Notes under the pieces: model-generated
What the model was told of the DNA's origin: nothing
The model's input: the letters and a program-made list of their open reading frames with translations, nothing else
The model's database searches: none
DNA from: Roseiarcus sp963794655
GTDB taxonomy: Bacteria > Pseudomonadota > Alphaproteobacteria > Rhizobiales > Beijerinckiaceae
Assembly (NCBI GenBank): GCA_963794655.1
Contig: CAWCEV010000008.1
Span: forward strand, 682,001-746,000
Direction: 5' to 3'
Length of the DNA stretch: 64,000 nucleotides
Translations under genes and position numbers: made by a program
Shown here: positions 36,493 to 45,785 of the stretch, one piece after another
Position numbering within the stretch: position 1 is the first letter of the stretch
Layout of the letters: the number at the start of each line of letters is the position of its first letter

Positions 36493-38316
36493 CTAGACCG
36501 TGCCCAGGAGGCCCTGCGGCCTGAAGCGGATCAAAAGCAGCAGAACCACGCCGTAAATGAGAATGCGATATTCCGCGGCGATGCGGAAAACCTCCGGCAG
36601 CCCGACCAGCACGACCGCGCCTGCGATCGCCCCGAGAATATTGCCCATGCCGCCGAGGATCACCATCGTGAGAGCGAGCAGAGAGAGCTGCGAATCGAAG
36701 GTCTGGTTGTTGAGGTAGGAATAGAGATGCGCGGTGATTGCGCCGCTCACGCCCGCTGCAAAGCCGCAGAAGGCGAAAGCGATCGCCTTGTAGCGGTCGA
36801 GTCCGATGCCGTAGGAACGCGCAGCGATCTCGTCCTCGCGCAACGCGCGCAAGGTTCGGCCGAAGTGCGACTTGAGGAGTCGCGACTGAAGCAGCGCCAT
36901 CGCGACGACGACCGCAAGGCAGAGCCAGTAGACCGCGCGGGCCGAATCGATTTCGCGGCCGAAGAGGGACAGCGGCGGAATGCCGGTGACGCCCATCGCG
37001 CCGCGGGTCAGGCTCTCCCAGTTTAGGATAACAAGGCTCACGATCTCGCCGATCGCGAGCGTCGCGATGGCGATATAATGGCCGCGCAGGCGGAAGGCGG
37101 GAAAGACGAGCAGCGTTCCGAGCACGCTGGTTATCAATCCTGCCGCCGGGATCGACAGGACCGGCGGCGCGCCGAGATCGACGGCCAGAAGCGCGGACGC
37201 GTAACCGCCAATCGCCAGAAGCCCGGCTTGGCCGAAGGAAATCTGCCCGGCCGTGCCAGATATGAGCGTGAGGCTCAGCGCCAGCAGAGCCGCGAGCCAG
37301 GCGTTGGTGAGCGTTTGCAAGAGATAGGGCGCCCCAGTCGCTAGCGGGAGCGCAAAGGCGACGAGCGCCAGCGCCCAGATCGCCCAATGCGGTAGACGCA
37401 CCGGCCGACTTGGCGCGATGAACGATCCGACCAGTGGCTCGGCCTGGACAGTCGAACGGCCGCCGAACAGCCCGTTCGGGAGCCAGAGAAGAAAGACGAT
37501 CAGGAGAACGAAGGCGAACAGGTTCCGGTAGGTGGTGCCGAAGAGCGCGATACCGTAGCTTTCGACGAGGCCGAGCAGCAGGCTGCCGAAAATTGCGCCC
37601 GGCACATTGCCGACCCCGCCGATCACCTGGGCGACGACGCCCTTCAGCGTCGCCTGGAAGCTCATCGCCGGATCGATGTGATTGTAATACATGCCGACGA
37701 GGAGGCCGCCGACGCCGCCCAGCGCCGAAGCGATGGCGAAGACGGCGCTATTGACCGCGTTGACATTGACCCCCATCTGCTGCGCCGCCTCGCGATCCTG
37801 GGCGGTCGCGCGCACCGCGAAACCAAGTTTGGTGAACCGCAGAAAGAGGTAGAGTAGCACGGCGCTTGCGACCCCGACGGCGGCGATCAGAATGTCCATG
37901 GCGCCGATCGAGCCGCCGCCGACCGTCAGCCGCCAGTCGGGCAAGTCGCTTGGAACGGCGCGCGGATCAGGTGAGAAGACGAGCTGCACGATCTGATCGA
38001 GCACGAAGCTGAGACCGATCGTCGCGAGCAGCGGAGCGATGCGCGCTTTGCCCTGGAGAGGTCTAAGCCCGACCCGCTCGATCAGCATGCCCACGAGCGC
38101 GCAGGCGACGAAGACAATCAGCATCGTCACCGGCAACGGCGTGTGCAGGTACGTGATCGCGGTCCAGCCGATATAGGCGCCGATGGTGTAGACGGAGCCG
38201 TGGGCGAAATTGATCAGGTTGGCGACGCCAAAAATCAGCGCCAGCCCGACTGCCAGCAGCGCGTAGACATTGCCGATGACGAGGCCGTTGACCGTATAAT
38301 CGATGAAGGAGCTCAA
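36493..38316 (-). CDS. fused LivH-LivM branched-chain-type ABC permease
   Basis: 607 residues. Residues ~1-290 are a LivH permease (YTVNGLVIGNVYALLAVGLA, GVANLINFAHGSVYTIGAYI) and ~310-607 a LivM permease (LTLISGTAGQISFGQAGLLA, ALREDEIAARSYGIGLDRYK, RFRPQGLLGTV). Usually two separate genes; here a short linker joins them in one frame. Followed 2 bp later by livG. Confidence 0.92.
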   Translation of the reverse strand: MSSFIDYTVNGLVIGNVYALLAVGLALIFGVANLINFAHGSVYTIGAYIGWTAITYLHTPLPVTMLIVFVACALVGMLIERVGLRPLQGKARIAPLLATIGLSFVLDQIVQLVFSPDPRAVPSDLPDWRLTVGGGSIGAMDILIAAVGVASAVLLYLFLRFTKLGFAVRATAQDREAAQQMGVNVNAVNSAVFAIASALGGVGGLLVGMYYNHIDPAMSFQATLKGVVAQVIGGVGNVPGAIFGSLLLGLVESYGIALFGTTYRNLFAFVLLIVFLLWLPNGLFGGRSTVQAEPLVGSFIAPSRPVRLPHWAIWALALVAFALPLATGAPYLLQTLTNAWLAALLALSLTLISGTAGQISFGQAGLLAIGGYASALLAVDLGAPPVLSIPAAGLITSVLGTLLVFPAFRLRGHYIAIATLAIGEIVSLVILNWESLTRGAMGVTGIPPLSLFGREIDSARAVYWLCLAVVVAMALLQSRLLKSHFGRTLRALREDEIAARSYGIGLDRYKAIAFAFCGFAAGVSGAITAHLYSYLNNQTFDSQLSLLALTMVILGGMGNILGAIAGAVVLVGLPEVFRIAAEYRILIYGVVLLLLIRFRPQGLLGTV

Positions 38317-38353
38317 GGACCGGGTATCCGCGACTCTCTCTCAGACAGGGAAT

Positions 38354-38380
38354 GCATCATGGCCGAACCGGCCATGATGC
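38354..38380. terminator. hairpin between the Liv binding-protein gene and the permease gene
   Basis: Perfect inverted repeat GCATCATGGCC / GGCCATGATGC (11-bp stem, 5-nt loop) in the 94-bp gap between the substrate-binding gene (upstream on minus) and livHM. No T-run follows on the minus strand, so it more likely stabilises or attenuates the transcript, giving more binding protein than permease, than fully terminates it. Confidence 0.55.
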
Positions 38381-38410
38381 AGATGTCGGGTCGCAGTATG
38401 GAGGACGCGG

Positions 38411-39592
38411 TCAGGTCGCGGAAGGCTTCTTTCTGTCCCACAACACGAACTGGCCATTCTTGACGACCAGATAGACCGCCCGCGCGCCGGCGACTCGCCG
38501 GGTTTGAGGATCGAATGTCGCCTTGCCATAGATCACGCTCGGGACATCCTTGATCTGAGCCAGGCCGTCGCGGATCGCCGTGCGATCCGTCCCATACTGG
38601 TTGATCACAGCGGCGAGGAGGATGATCGTGTCATAAGCGACAGCGTTGAAGTCGTCCGGCTCCTCGCCGTATTTGGCGCGGAACTTGTCGACAAAGCTCT
38701 TCACCTCCGGCCGCGAATCGCCCGGAAAGAAATTCGATTCGGTGAAGACGCCATTGCCAGCGTCGCCTGCGAGTTCGATGAACTTGGGCGAATAGATGGA
38801 GCCCGAAGCTACGATAGGCGTTGTAAGGCCGACGGTCCTGATCTGGCGGGTGATGAGCGCGCCGTCGGCATAATATGAAATGAGGATGATCGCGTCGGGC
38901 TTGGCGTCGCGAACGCGGACCAACGTCGAGCGAAAGTCCTTCTCGTCGGGCTGATAACCTTCCGACGCGACGACGTCCATGCCGTCGGCCTTCGCGGCCT
39001 CGGAGAAGAGGTTCTGGCTCGCCCGGCCCCAGTCGGTGTTGAGGTAGAGGACAGCGACGCGCTTGAAGCCGAGATCGGCGGCGTATTTCGCCAGCCTCGG
39101 CTGTTCGTCGGCCTGGCTCACCGAATTGCTCCAGATGAAGTCGCCGCCCTTGGTGAAGTTCGGATGGGAATTGGTGAAGCCAAACTGCACGAGACCGGCG
39201 CGCTGATAGATCGAGGACGCCGCCATCGAGGCGGTGCTCGAAAAGTCGCCGACCTCGACGACGATCTTCGGATCGCTGACGAATTTCTGAGCGATTGCGA
39301 CGGTCTGGCGCGGGTCGGCCTGGCTGTCCTCGAAGACATATTGCAACGGACGGCCTTTGACGCCGCCCTTGGCGTTGACCTCTTCGAGCGCGAGGTCAAA
39401 TCCCTTCTTCCATTGCGCGCCATATTGCGCGTTCTGTCCGGTCAGCGGGCCGCTGACGCCAATCGTGACCGGTTCGCCGCTCGCCGCTTGCGCGAGAGCC
39501 GCCGAGGAGCCAAGGGCGCAAAGGCCTATCGCCAGGATGGCCGGCCTGACCAGGCGGTCGAATGGGAAACCTGCGAGTAACGACATGATCAT
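38411..39592 (-). CDS. branched-chain-type ABC substrate-binding protein
   Basis: 393 residues. Signal peptide ILAIGLCALGSSAALAQAAS, then the LivJ/LivK type I periplasmic fold: VTIGVSGPLTGQNAQYGAQW, LVQFGFTNSHPNFTKGGDFI, VAVLYLNTDWGRASQNLFSE, DFNAVAYDTIILLAAVINQY. In Liv-type systems the ligand is an amino acid, amide or aromatic acid. Here a sulfur-containing organic compound is plausible. The start may be MSLLAGF (third codon). Confidence 0.9.
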   Translation of the reverse strand: MIMSLLAGFPFDRLVRPAILAIGLCALGSSAALAQAASGEPVTIGVSGPLTGQNAQYGAQWKKGFDLALEEVNAKGGVKGRPLQYVFEDSQADPRQTVAIAQKFVSDPKIVVEVGDFSSTASMAASSIYQRAGLVQFGFTNSHPNFTKGGDFIWSNSVSQADEQPRLAKYAADLGFKRVAVLYLNTDWGRASQNLFSEAAKADGMDVVASEGYQPDEKDFRSTLVRVRDAKPDAIILISYYADGALITRQIRTVGLTTPIVASGSIYSPKFIELAGDAGNGVFTESNFFPGDSRPEVKSFVDKFRAKYGEEPDDFNAVAYDTIILLAAVINQYGTDRTAIRDGLAQIKDVPSVIYGKATFDPQTRRVAGARAVYLVVKNGQFVLWDRKKPSAT

Positions 39593-39757
39593 GCCTCTTC
39601 ACTTCGAGGGCGAGGTCCCGGCGCGCGCCAAGATCCGGCGCGCGAGAGCGCTTGCCCGTATTTTGACATCAAACGGTCCAGCGAACTATCTCTCGCCGCG
39701 CAAGAATGGTCGGGACCCGGCGGCGGCTAGGAATGCCGCCGAGCCAAAACTGACCGG

Positions 39758-40807
39758 TCACTGCGTCTGCGCGGGCGCCGTAAGCCAGGCGGCAGTCGCC
39801 AGATCGCTCTGGCCGAAGCCGGGAAGCTTCCGGTCAAGGTCCTGGACGGTCTTGATGTCGTTCTTTTCTAGCTCCTCCCGCGTGATCAGGTGCGGCTTGA
39901 CTTCGATGATCTTGCCGGGATCCTGGCCCGCGATGAGCAGGGCAAGCGCGCGAAGCGAAACCTCGCCGACCACGGCCGGATTGGTGGCCGACGTTGCGGT
40001 CCATGGGCTGCCCGGCTCGCGAATTTCCTGGATGTCGGCGGTCGAGACGTCGGCGGAATAGACCTTGATCTTGTCGGCGACGCCGGCCTCCGCCGCGCCG
40101 AGTTTCACGCCGCGGGCGAATTCGTCATAAGGCGCAAACACGACGGTAATCTCGGGATGGGCGCGCAGCACGGCCGCCGTCTGCGAAGCGACGGTGGTCG
40201 CGGTATTGGAGTCGACCGCGCCCCACACCGCCTTTTGCTCGATTCCCGGATTGGCCTTCTTGACATCGGCCCACACTTCGCCGCGCAGCTCGAGCGGCCG
40301 GAACCCAGCGACGAAGACATAACCCGCGTCGAACTTGTTTCCGTTCTTCCTTAGCGCCTCGTCGAGAACCTGCTGAGCGATCTCGTGGTCGCTCTGCGAG
40401 ACGAGCGGGACCTTGGGATTGCCGATGTCGATATCCTTCACGACCACCTTGATGCCGGCGTCCAGGGCCTTCTGGATCACATCCTTCACCGCCTCTGGCT
40501 GGCCGTGGCTCACGATGATGCCTTGGACGCCAAGCGAAATCGCCTGCTCGATCTGCTCGCGCTGGAGGGCGGCATCCTGTTTGCCCTGGAATATGTGCAA
40601 GTCGACGCCAAGCGCCTTGGCTTGACGGGCGACGCCAGCCTCGTAAGCCTCGAAATAATCGCCTTGCGACAGATAACTCACGAGCGCGATCTTGACGCCG
40701 CCTTTGTCGAACGGCGGCGGCGCGCCCTTGATTCCGTCGGCGAGCGCGCCGGTTGCGACAGCGCCGCCGATGAGCAGGCCAACGAGGCCGGCCTTGAGAT
40801 GTCTCAT
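39758..40807 (-). CDS. sugar-type ABC substrate-binding protein (RbsB-like)
   Basis: 349 residues. Signal peptide VGLLIGGAVATGALADGIKG, then the periplasmic-binding-protein type 1 fold: VKIALVSYLSQGDYFEAYEA, VQGIIVSHGQPEAVKDVIQK, VVFAPYDEFARGVKLGAAEA, YSADVSTADIQEIREPG. Ligand unknown; a sulfated or sulfonated sugar would fit the neighbourhood but nothing proves it. 30 bp from the permease gene. Confidence 0.88.
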   Translation of the reverse strand: MRHLKAGLVGLLIGGAVATGALADGIKGAPPPFDKGGVKIALVSYLSQGDYFEAYEAGVARQAKALGVDLHIFQGKQDAALQREQIEQAISLGVQGIIVSHGQPEAVKDVIQKALDAGIKVVVKDIDIGNPKVPLVSQSDHEIAQQVLDEALRKNGNKFDAGYVFVAGFRPLELRGEVWADVKKANPGIEQKAVWGAVDSNTATTVASQTAAVLRAHPEITVVFAPYDEFARGVKLGAAEAGVADKIKVYSADVSTADIQEIREPGSPWTATSATNPAVVGEVSLRALALLIAGQDPGKIIEVKPHLITREELEKNDIKTVQDLDRKLPGFGQSDLATAAWLTAPAQTQ

Positions 40808-40837
40808 GAAGCTAACTCCTGGATGATGCGAGTGGCC

Positions 40838-41872
40838 TCAACGGCGGCCACGGCCAATTCCGAACGTCAGCGCCAAGGCGCCGACCAGCACCGCCCCCTT
40901 CACAAAGTCCTGCGTGTAATAGGGAACGTTCAGCATCGTCAGACCATTGAGCACGATCCCGACGAAGATCGCTCCGGTGACCGCGCCGATGACATTGGCG
41001 CGGCGCTGATCGAGCACTGCAAAGCCGATCAAGGATGCGGCGACGCTGTCGAGAAGCAGCGATGACCCGGCAAAGACGTCGCCGCGTCCGACTCGGGCGG
41101 CGATGAAGACCCCGCCGAGCGCAGCGAGAACGCCAGAGATCACATAGGCGGCGAGGCGGTAGCGCTTGACCGGCGCTCCGGCGAGGTAGGCCGCCGTCTC
41201 GTTGCCGCCGACTGCGTAGAAAACGCGGCCCCAGCGGGTGCGCTCCATGAAGAACCAGGCGACAACCGCAATGATCGCGACGATCACGACCGGCAACGGG
41301 GCGACGCCCCACAATTCGTGGCGGCCGATCGCCAGAAACGCCGGATCGAACGCGCCTTGAGCCACAGAGCCGTCGGCAAGGATAAGGCCGGTGGTGATCG
41401 AACGGCCGGCACTGGGAATGAGCTGCAGCCCTGCAAGCAGGAACATCATGCCCAGGGTCGCCAGAAGATCGGGGATTCGGAGACCCACGACGAGCAAGCC
41501 ATTGGCGAGGCCGATTGCGGCGCCGGTCGCGAGCGTGAGCGCGACAGTCGCCGCGGCGCCCAGCTGAAGCACCACCATTGCGTAGCTCGCCATCATCAGG
41601 GTGAAGGCGGCGATCGAGCCGACGGACAGATCGAAGCCGTCCACCGCCAGCGTGACCGTGACGCCGATGCCGAGCAGGGCGACGACGGCGACCGACTGCA
41701 GGACGCTGAACAAGTTATTGACGCGCAGGAACGCTGGCTCGGCGAAGTCGAAGAACACCATCAGCGCCGCGAGAATGATGAAGATCGCATAGCGGCGCAG
41801 CGCACGGCCGGAGGCTTCGACAATCGGCGTCGCGCGCGGCGAATCCTCGGAGGCGCGGATGTCGGTCGTCAC
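40838..41872 (-). CDS. sugar-type ABC transporter permease (RbsC-like)
   Basis: 344 residues, about nine or ten membrane helices. RbsC landmarks: VTLAVDGFDLSVGSIAAFTL, GLRIPDLLATLGMMFLLAGL, FYAVGGNETAAYLAGAPVKR, ARVGRGDVFAGSSLLLDSVA. Start overlaps the stop of the ATPase reading by 4 nt (ATGA), showing the ATPase gene was once a single coupled frame. Confidence 0.88.
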   Translation of the reverse strand: MTTDIRASEDSPRATPIVEASGRALRRYAIFIILAALMVFFDFAEPAFLRVNNLFSVLQSVAVVALLGIGVTVTLAVDGFDLSVGSIAAFTLMMASYAMVVLQLGAAATVALTLATGAAIGLANGLLVVGLRIPDLLATLGMMFLLAGLQLIPSAGRSITTGLILADGSVAQGAFDPAFLAIGRHELWGVAPLPVVIVAIIAVVAWFFMERTRWGRVFYAVGGNETAAYLAGAPVKRYRLAAYVISGVLAALGGVFIAARVGRGDVFAGSSLLLDSVAASLIGFAVLDQRRANVIGAVTGAIFVGIVLNGLTMLNVPYYTQDFVKGAVLVGALALTFGIGRGRR

Positions 41873-43423
41873 GCCGCCGCCCCTTCTCTTTTGTCGAGCT
41901 CGTTAGTCTCGAGAGCGGCGATCGCCTCGATGAGCGATGCGCCGCCGCTCGCTCTGAGGTCATGCAGCCCGACGATCGAATGGCCGCGCATAACCGCCAC
42001 CACGTCCGCGACCTCGATGGCTTCTTCGACGTCGCTGGTCGCAATCAGCGTCGCGCCGTCGCGCCGATCGGCGCGAATGGCGTCGACGATGTCGCGGCGA
42101 GCGCCGACATCAACGCCCTGAAAGGGTTCGTCGAGCAGCAACAGACGGCAAGGGGCTGATTTGCCAGCGCCCGATCACCACCTTCTGCTGATTGCCCCCG
42201 GAAAGCAGATCGAGCGTGTCGCGCGAGCTTCGGCAGCGAACTCCGAGCTTTCGGATGACGCCATCGCTAGCGTCGCTTTCGCGCCGATTGTCGACAACTC
42301 CCCATGGAAACCATGATTTGCGATGCGGAAGCGCGATCGTCCCGGCAATGTCGCCGCCGGGCGTCGCCGCAGGCAATAGCGATGAGCGCCAGCGATCCTC
42401 GCCAGCCATGAACACGCCGCGGGCGATGGCCTCGGCCGGCCCGGCGGGTCGCCATGGCGCCCCGTCCATCTCGACGAAGCCTCGCGCGATCGGCGCAAGA
42501 CCGAACAGCGTCCGGAGCAAGCGGCTTTTGCCCACGCCCAAGGCGCCTGTCACCGCAACGGTTTCGCCGGCATGAATTTCAAGATCGAAGCTCGCCGCGG
42601 CCGGGACCAGCCGGACGCCCGCCAGGCGAAGAATGACGCGCGATGCTCGATCGCAACCAGGCGGCCGCTCGGCATCGATGAGATTGCGGCCGATCATCGC
42701 CCGCACGGCGGCGGCGAAATCGAATGGCTTGACCTGATCGGCGACGGCCCGTCCGTTGCGCAGGAGCACAATACGGTCGGCTATGCGCCGGATGTCGCCA
42801 AGCCGATGGGAGATATAAAGTACGCCGACGCCGCGTCCCCGAAGGCGATCGATCACCGAGAAGAGGCGCTCGGCCTCCAAGGCCGACAAACTGGCGGTCG
42901 GCTCGTCCAGGATAAGGACCGACGCGTCGGCGGCGACAGCGCGGGCGATGGCGACAAGCTGGCGATGAGCGGGACCGAGGGCGCCGAAGTCCAGATCGAG
43001 CGGCGCGTCAAGTCCGATCCCCTCAGCGACCGCCCTTGCGCGCTCCAAAAGGCGTCGCCGCGAGACGAGCGCCCCCACGCCGCCCCCACAGAACCGGTCG
43101 AGCAGCAGATTCTCGCCAACGGTCAAGCCGGGAACGCCAAGCTGGTCGGTCGACTGGTGAACGACGACGACGCCTGCCGCGCGCGCCGCCTGCGGCGACG
43201 ACAACGAGATCTCACGCCCGGAGATGATGATGCGGCCCCGATCCGGCCTGATCACGCCAGAAGCGATTTTCGCCAGCGTCGATTTCCCCGCCCCATTGGC
43301 GCCCATCAGCGCGACGACTTCGCCACGCCCAACCTGGAGATCGACGTCGTCGAGCGCCTGAGTGGCGCCGAACCGCTTGGACAGCGAGATCAGGGACAGC
43401 GCGGACGTTCCATCCGGAGACAA
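41869..43423 (-). pseudogene. sugar-type ABC ATPase (RbsA-like), frameshifted
   Basis: Two-domain ATPase. Domain 1 is intact (Walker A GANGAGKST, signature-type GPAHRQLVAIARA, Walker B SVLILDEPTASLS), and domain 2 reads through LLSGGNQQKVVIGRWQ. One extra base (one of the two A at 42150-42151 on plus) then shifts the frame, and the true continuation LLLLDEPFQGVDVGARRDIV is found in the next frame, running to 41869. As written, Walker B of the second domain is lost from the first product. It could be a real lesion, a programmed shift or a sequencing error. Confidence 0.85.
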
Positions 43424-43513
43424 TTCAACACCGCTCGAAAATGCCGCAGCGACGGACCGTCCCGCCTAGCTGCCCCAAACTGGAGCGGGTTCGGAGCCGA
43501 GTCAAGTTGATTA

Positions 43514-43536
43514 TATAAAATTTATAGACATAATAG
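43514..43536 (+). promoter_or_regulatory. shared sulfur-regulon motif C
   Basis: TAAAATTTATAGAC (43516-43529) with flanking AT-rich DNA; 19 of 23 positions equal motif A. Lies between the divergent RbsA-like gene (start 43423) and the FAD-binding protein gene (start 43605), in plus orientation. GTTGATT 43507-43513 upstream could act as a -35-like element. Confidence 0.5.
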
Positions 43537-43604
43537 AATTCTGTCCGTAGCCGCGATCGCGCCCGGCGAATCGCGAGTGCGGAATTGCGAATGTCCCAGC
43601 GCCC

Positions 43605-44981
43605 ATGGCCGGACCCCAGAAGCGAATGCCAATTCGAATTGCGATTGTCGGAGGCGGAGCGACCGGGGCGCTGGCCGCGGTTCACCTCGTACGGCGGTTC
43701 GACGCCTCACGGGCTGACATCGTGCTGATCGAACCCAGCCCCGCTATTGGCCGCGGGCTCGCCTACTCGACTCGCGATCCTGGCCATCTGCTCAACGTCC
43801 GCGTCGCCAATATGAGCGCCTTCGCGGACGAGCCGGATCATCTGTTTGACTGGCTACGTGAGCGCGGAGCGGACAGCGGTGTCGATTGTCCAACCCAGTT
43901 CTGCTTCATTCCTCGCTCGACCTACGGGGATTATATCGGCGAGCTCGTGGGACGGGCCTTGGCCTGTGGCGCAGTCCGTGCGGCGCGCGACGCCTGCGTT
44001 GACATCGAGGAGAGCGCAGGCGCGATCACGCTTCATCTCGCCTCGGGCCGCGCGATCGTCGCCGACCGGGTCGTGCTGGCGACCGGCCATGACGCCAAGC
44101 TGGCGCTGGATGGCGTGCCGGCCGCGCAAGCCTGGGCGGAAGACGCGCTCGATGACCTGCCGAGGAACGCGCCTCTCTTGATCCTCGGCTCGGGCCTGAC
44201 AATGGTCGACATGGCCGTGTCGCTCGATCGCCGCGGCCACCGCGGCCCGATCACGGTCGTATCGAGGCGGGGATTGGCACCCTCGGCGCATCGGCCGGTC
44301 GCGCCGCGCGAGGCGCCGGCGGAGACCGTTCCCTTCGGCACGGAATTGTCCGGGCTGCTTCGCTGGCTGCGCGGACTTGCGGCTAAGATGAGCGCCGAGG
44401 GCGCCGACTGGCGCTCGGCGGTCGATGCGCTCCGTCCCTACACGCAGAGGCTCTGGCGTTCGATGTCCGACGAGCAGAAGCGTCGGTTTCTTCGCCACGC
44501 ACGCGTCTATTGGGACATTCACCGCCATCGGATGGCGCCAGAGATCGAGCGGCGCATTTTGAGCCTGCGCTCCTCCGGCCGCCTGACGATCATCGCGGGC
44601 CGCGCGCTAGCCGCCGTGCAACGGCCTGACGGCGTCCATGTGCGTATCGCCCGGCGCGGGACGAACGCCCCTGAAGATCATCGCTTCGCCCGCATCATCG
44701 ATTGCACAGGCCTGCCTGACGACCCAAACCGGTCGGAGAACCCGCTGATCCGCGCGCTGCTGGCGCGCGGAGCGGCGCGCGCCGATCCGCTCGGCGTCGG
44801 ATTGGACGTCGCTGAAGACTATGCGCTGATTGACGCCGGCGCACGTCGCTCGCCGCGCATCCAGGTCATCGGCCCTCTCGCCCGCGCCGCGTTCTGGGAA
44901 TGTATCGCGATCCCGGATATAAGGCTGCAATGCCTGGACATCGCCGACGGGCTGGCGGCGGCTGCAGCCGCGACGGCCTGA
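43605..44981 (+). CDS. FAD/NAD(P)-binding oxidoreductase (NAD_binding_9 type)
   Basis: 458 residues. Rossmann motif IAIVGGGATGALAAVHLVRR near the N-terminus, then RGLAYSTRDPGHLLNVRVAN, PRSTYGDYIGELVG, RVVLATGHD and a C-terminal FWECIAIPDIRLQCLDIADG. This HpyO/urate-hydroxylase-like group is often encoded in amino-acid or sulfonate clusters but the substrate is not established. ATG 43605 chosen; MPIRIAIVGGG at 43626 is an alternative. Converges on ssuB with 6 bp between. Confidence 0.8.
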   Translation: MAGPQKRMPIRIAIVGGGATGALAAVHLVRRFDASRADIVLIEPSPAIGRGLAYSTRDPGHLLNVRVANMSAFADEPDHLFDWLRERGADSGVDCPTQFCFIPRSTYGDYIGELVGRALACGAVRAARDACVDIEESAGAITLHLASGRAIVADRVVLATGHDAKLALDGVPAAQAWAEDALDDLPRNAPLLILGSGLTMVDMAVSLDRRGHRGPITVVSRRGLAPSAHRPVAPREAPAETVPFGTELSGLLRWLRGLAAKMSAEGADWRSAVDALRPYTQRLWRSMSDEQKRRFLRHARVYWDIHRHRMAPEIERRILSLRSSGRLTIIAGRALAAVQRPDGVHVRIARRGTNAPEDHRFARIIDCTGLPDDPNRSENPLIRALLARGAARADPLGVGLDVAEDYALIDAGARRSPRIQVIGPLARAAFWECIAIPDIRLQCLDIADGLAAAAAATA

Positions 44982-44987
44982 GCTTTC

Positions 44988-45785
44988 TCAAGCGGAACGA
45001 AGCAGTCGTCCGAGAATACGATCGACGATCGCTCCGAATTCCGCCGTCCCCCGGCTCCGCGGGCGCGGCAGGTTGATCGTGACGTCCAACGCCACGGCGC
45101 CGTCTTCGAGCAACACGATCCGGTCGGCGAGCGCCACGGCCTCAGTCACGTCGTGAGTGACCAGGATCGCCGTGAAACGCTCGCGACGCCATGCAGCTTC
45201 GAGCAAGTGCTGCATCTCGATGCGGGTCAACGCGTCAAGGGCGCCAAGGGGCTCGTCGAGGGCGAGAAATCTCGGACGGCTGACAAGCGCACGGGCGAGC
45301 GCGACGCGCTGCCTCTGTCCGCCGGACAGAGCCGAGGGCCAGTCGCCCACGCGGTCGGCGAGGCCGACGGAAGCAAGCGCGTGGAGCGCCAGTCGGCCCG
45401 AGCCCCGGGCGCGTCCCAAACCGACTTCGACATTGGCGAGCACGCTCGCCCACGGCAGCAATCGCGCCTCTTGAAACATGACGCGCGCCAGGCGCGGCGC
45501 ATCATTGATCCCGCGGTCGCCGAAAGAAATGCGCCCACCGTCAGCCTCGTCCAGGCCGGCGAGAAGACGAAGGAGGGTGCTCTTGCCGCAGCCGCTGCGT
45601 CCGACGACGGCCAGGAATTGACCCGCCGGAGCGTGCAGATCGAGGGCGTTCAGCACGATCTTGTCGCCGAAGCGCTTGACCAGCCCGCGCGCGGTGAGCG
45701 GAGCGCCTGGCGGGGCGTCGTCGCGAAGCCCTCCTTCGAAGCCCGGCAATGCCTCGGAGGGCGCCAAAGCGGCAATTCGCGTCAT
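44988..45785 (-). CDS. ssuB: aliphatic sulfonate ABC transporter ATP-binding protein
   Basis: 265 residues. Walker A GRSGCGKST, Q-loop MFQEARLLPW (the Gln-Glu-Ala-Arg-Leu variant typical of SsuB), signature LSGGQRQR, Walker B FLALDEPLGALD, switch VTHDVTEAV. Overlaps the ssuC stop by 4 nt. Energises import of aliphatic sulfonates for SsuD. Confidence 0.93.
   Translation of the reverse strand: MTRIAALAPSEALPGFEGGLRDDAPPGAPLTARGLVKRFGDKIVLNALDLHAPAGQFLAVVGRSGCGKSTLLRLLAGLDEADGGRISFGDRGINDAPRLARVMFQEARLLPWASVLANVEVGLGRARGSGRLALHALASVGLADRVGDWPSALSGGQRQRVALARALVSRPRFLALDEPLGALDALTRIEMQHLLEAAWRRERFTAILVTHDVTEAVALADRIVLLEDGAVALDVTINLPRPRSRGTAEFGAIVDRILGRLLRSA

Noticed and set aside
35645..37387. 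A 580-aa LivG with a long N-terminal extension
   Set aside because: Codons before 36490 are an Arg-rich shadow of the LivM half of the permease gene; LivG proper starts at MTRLLEIRG.
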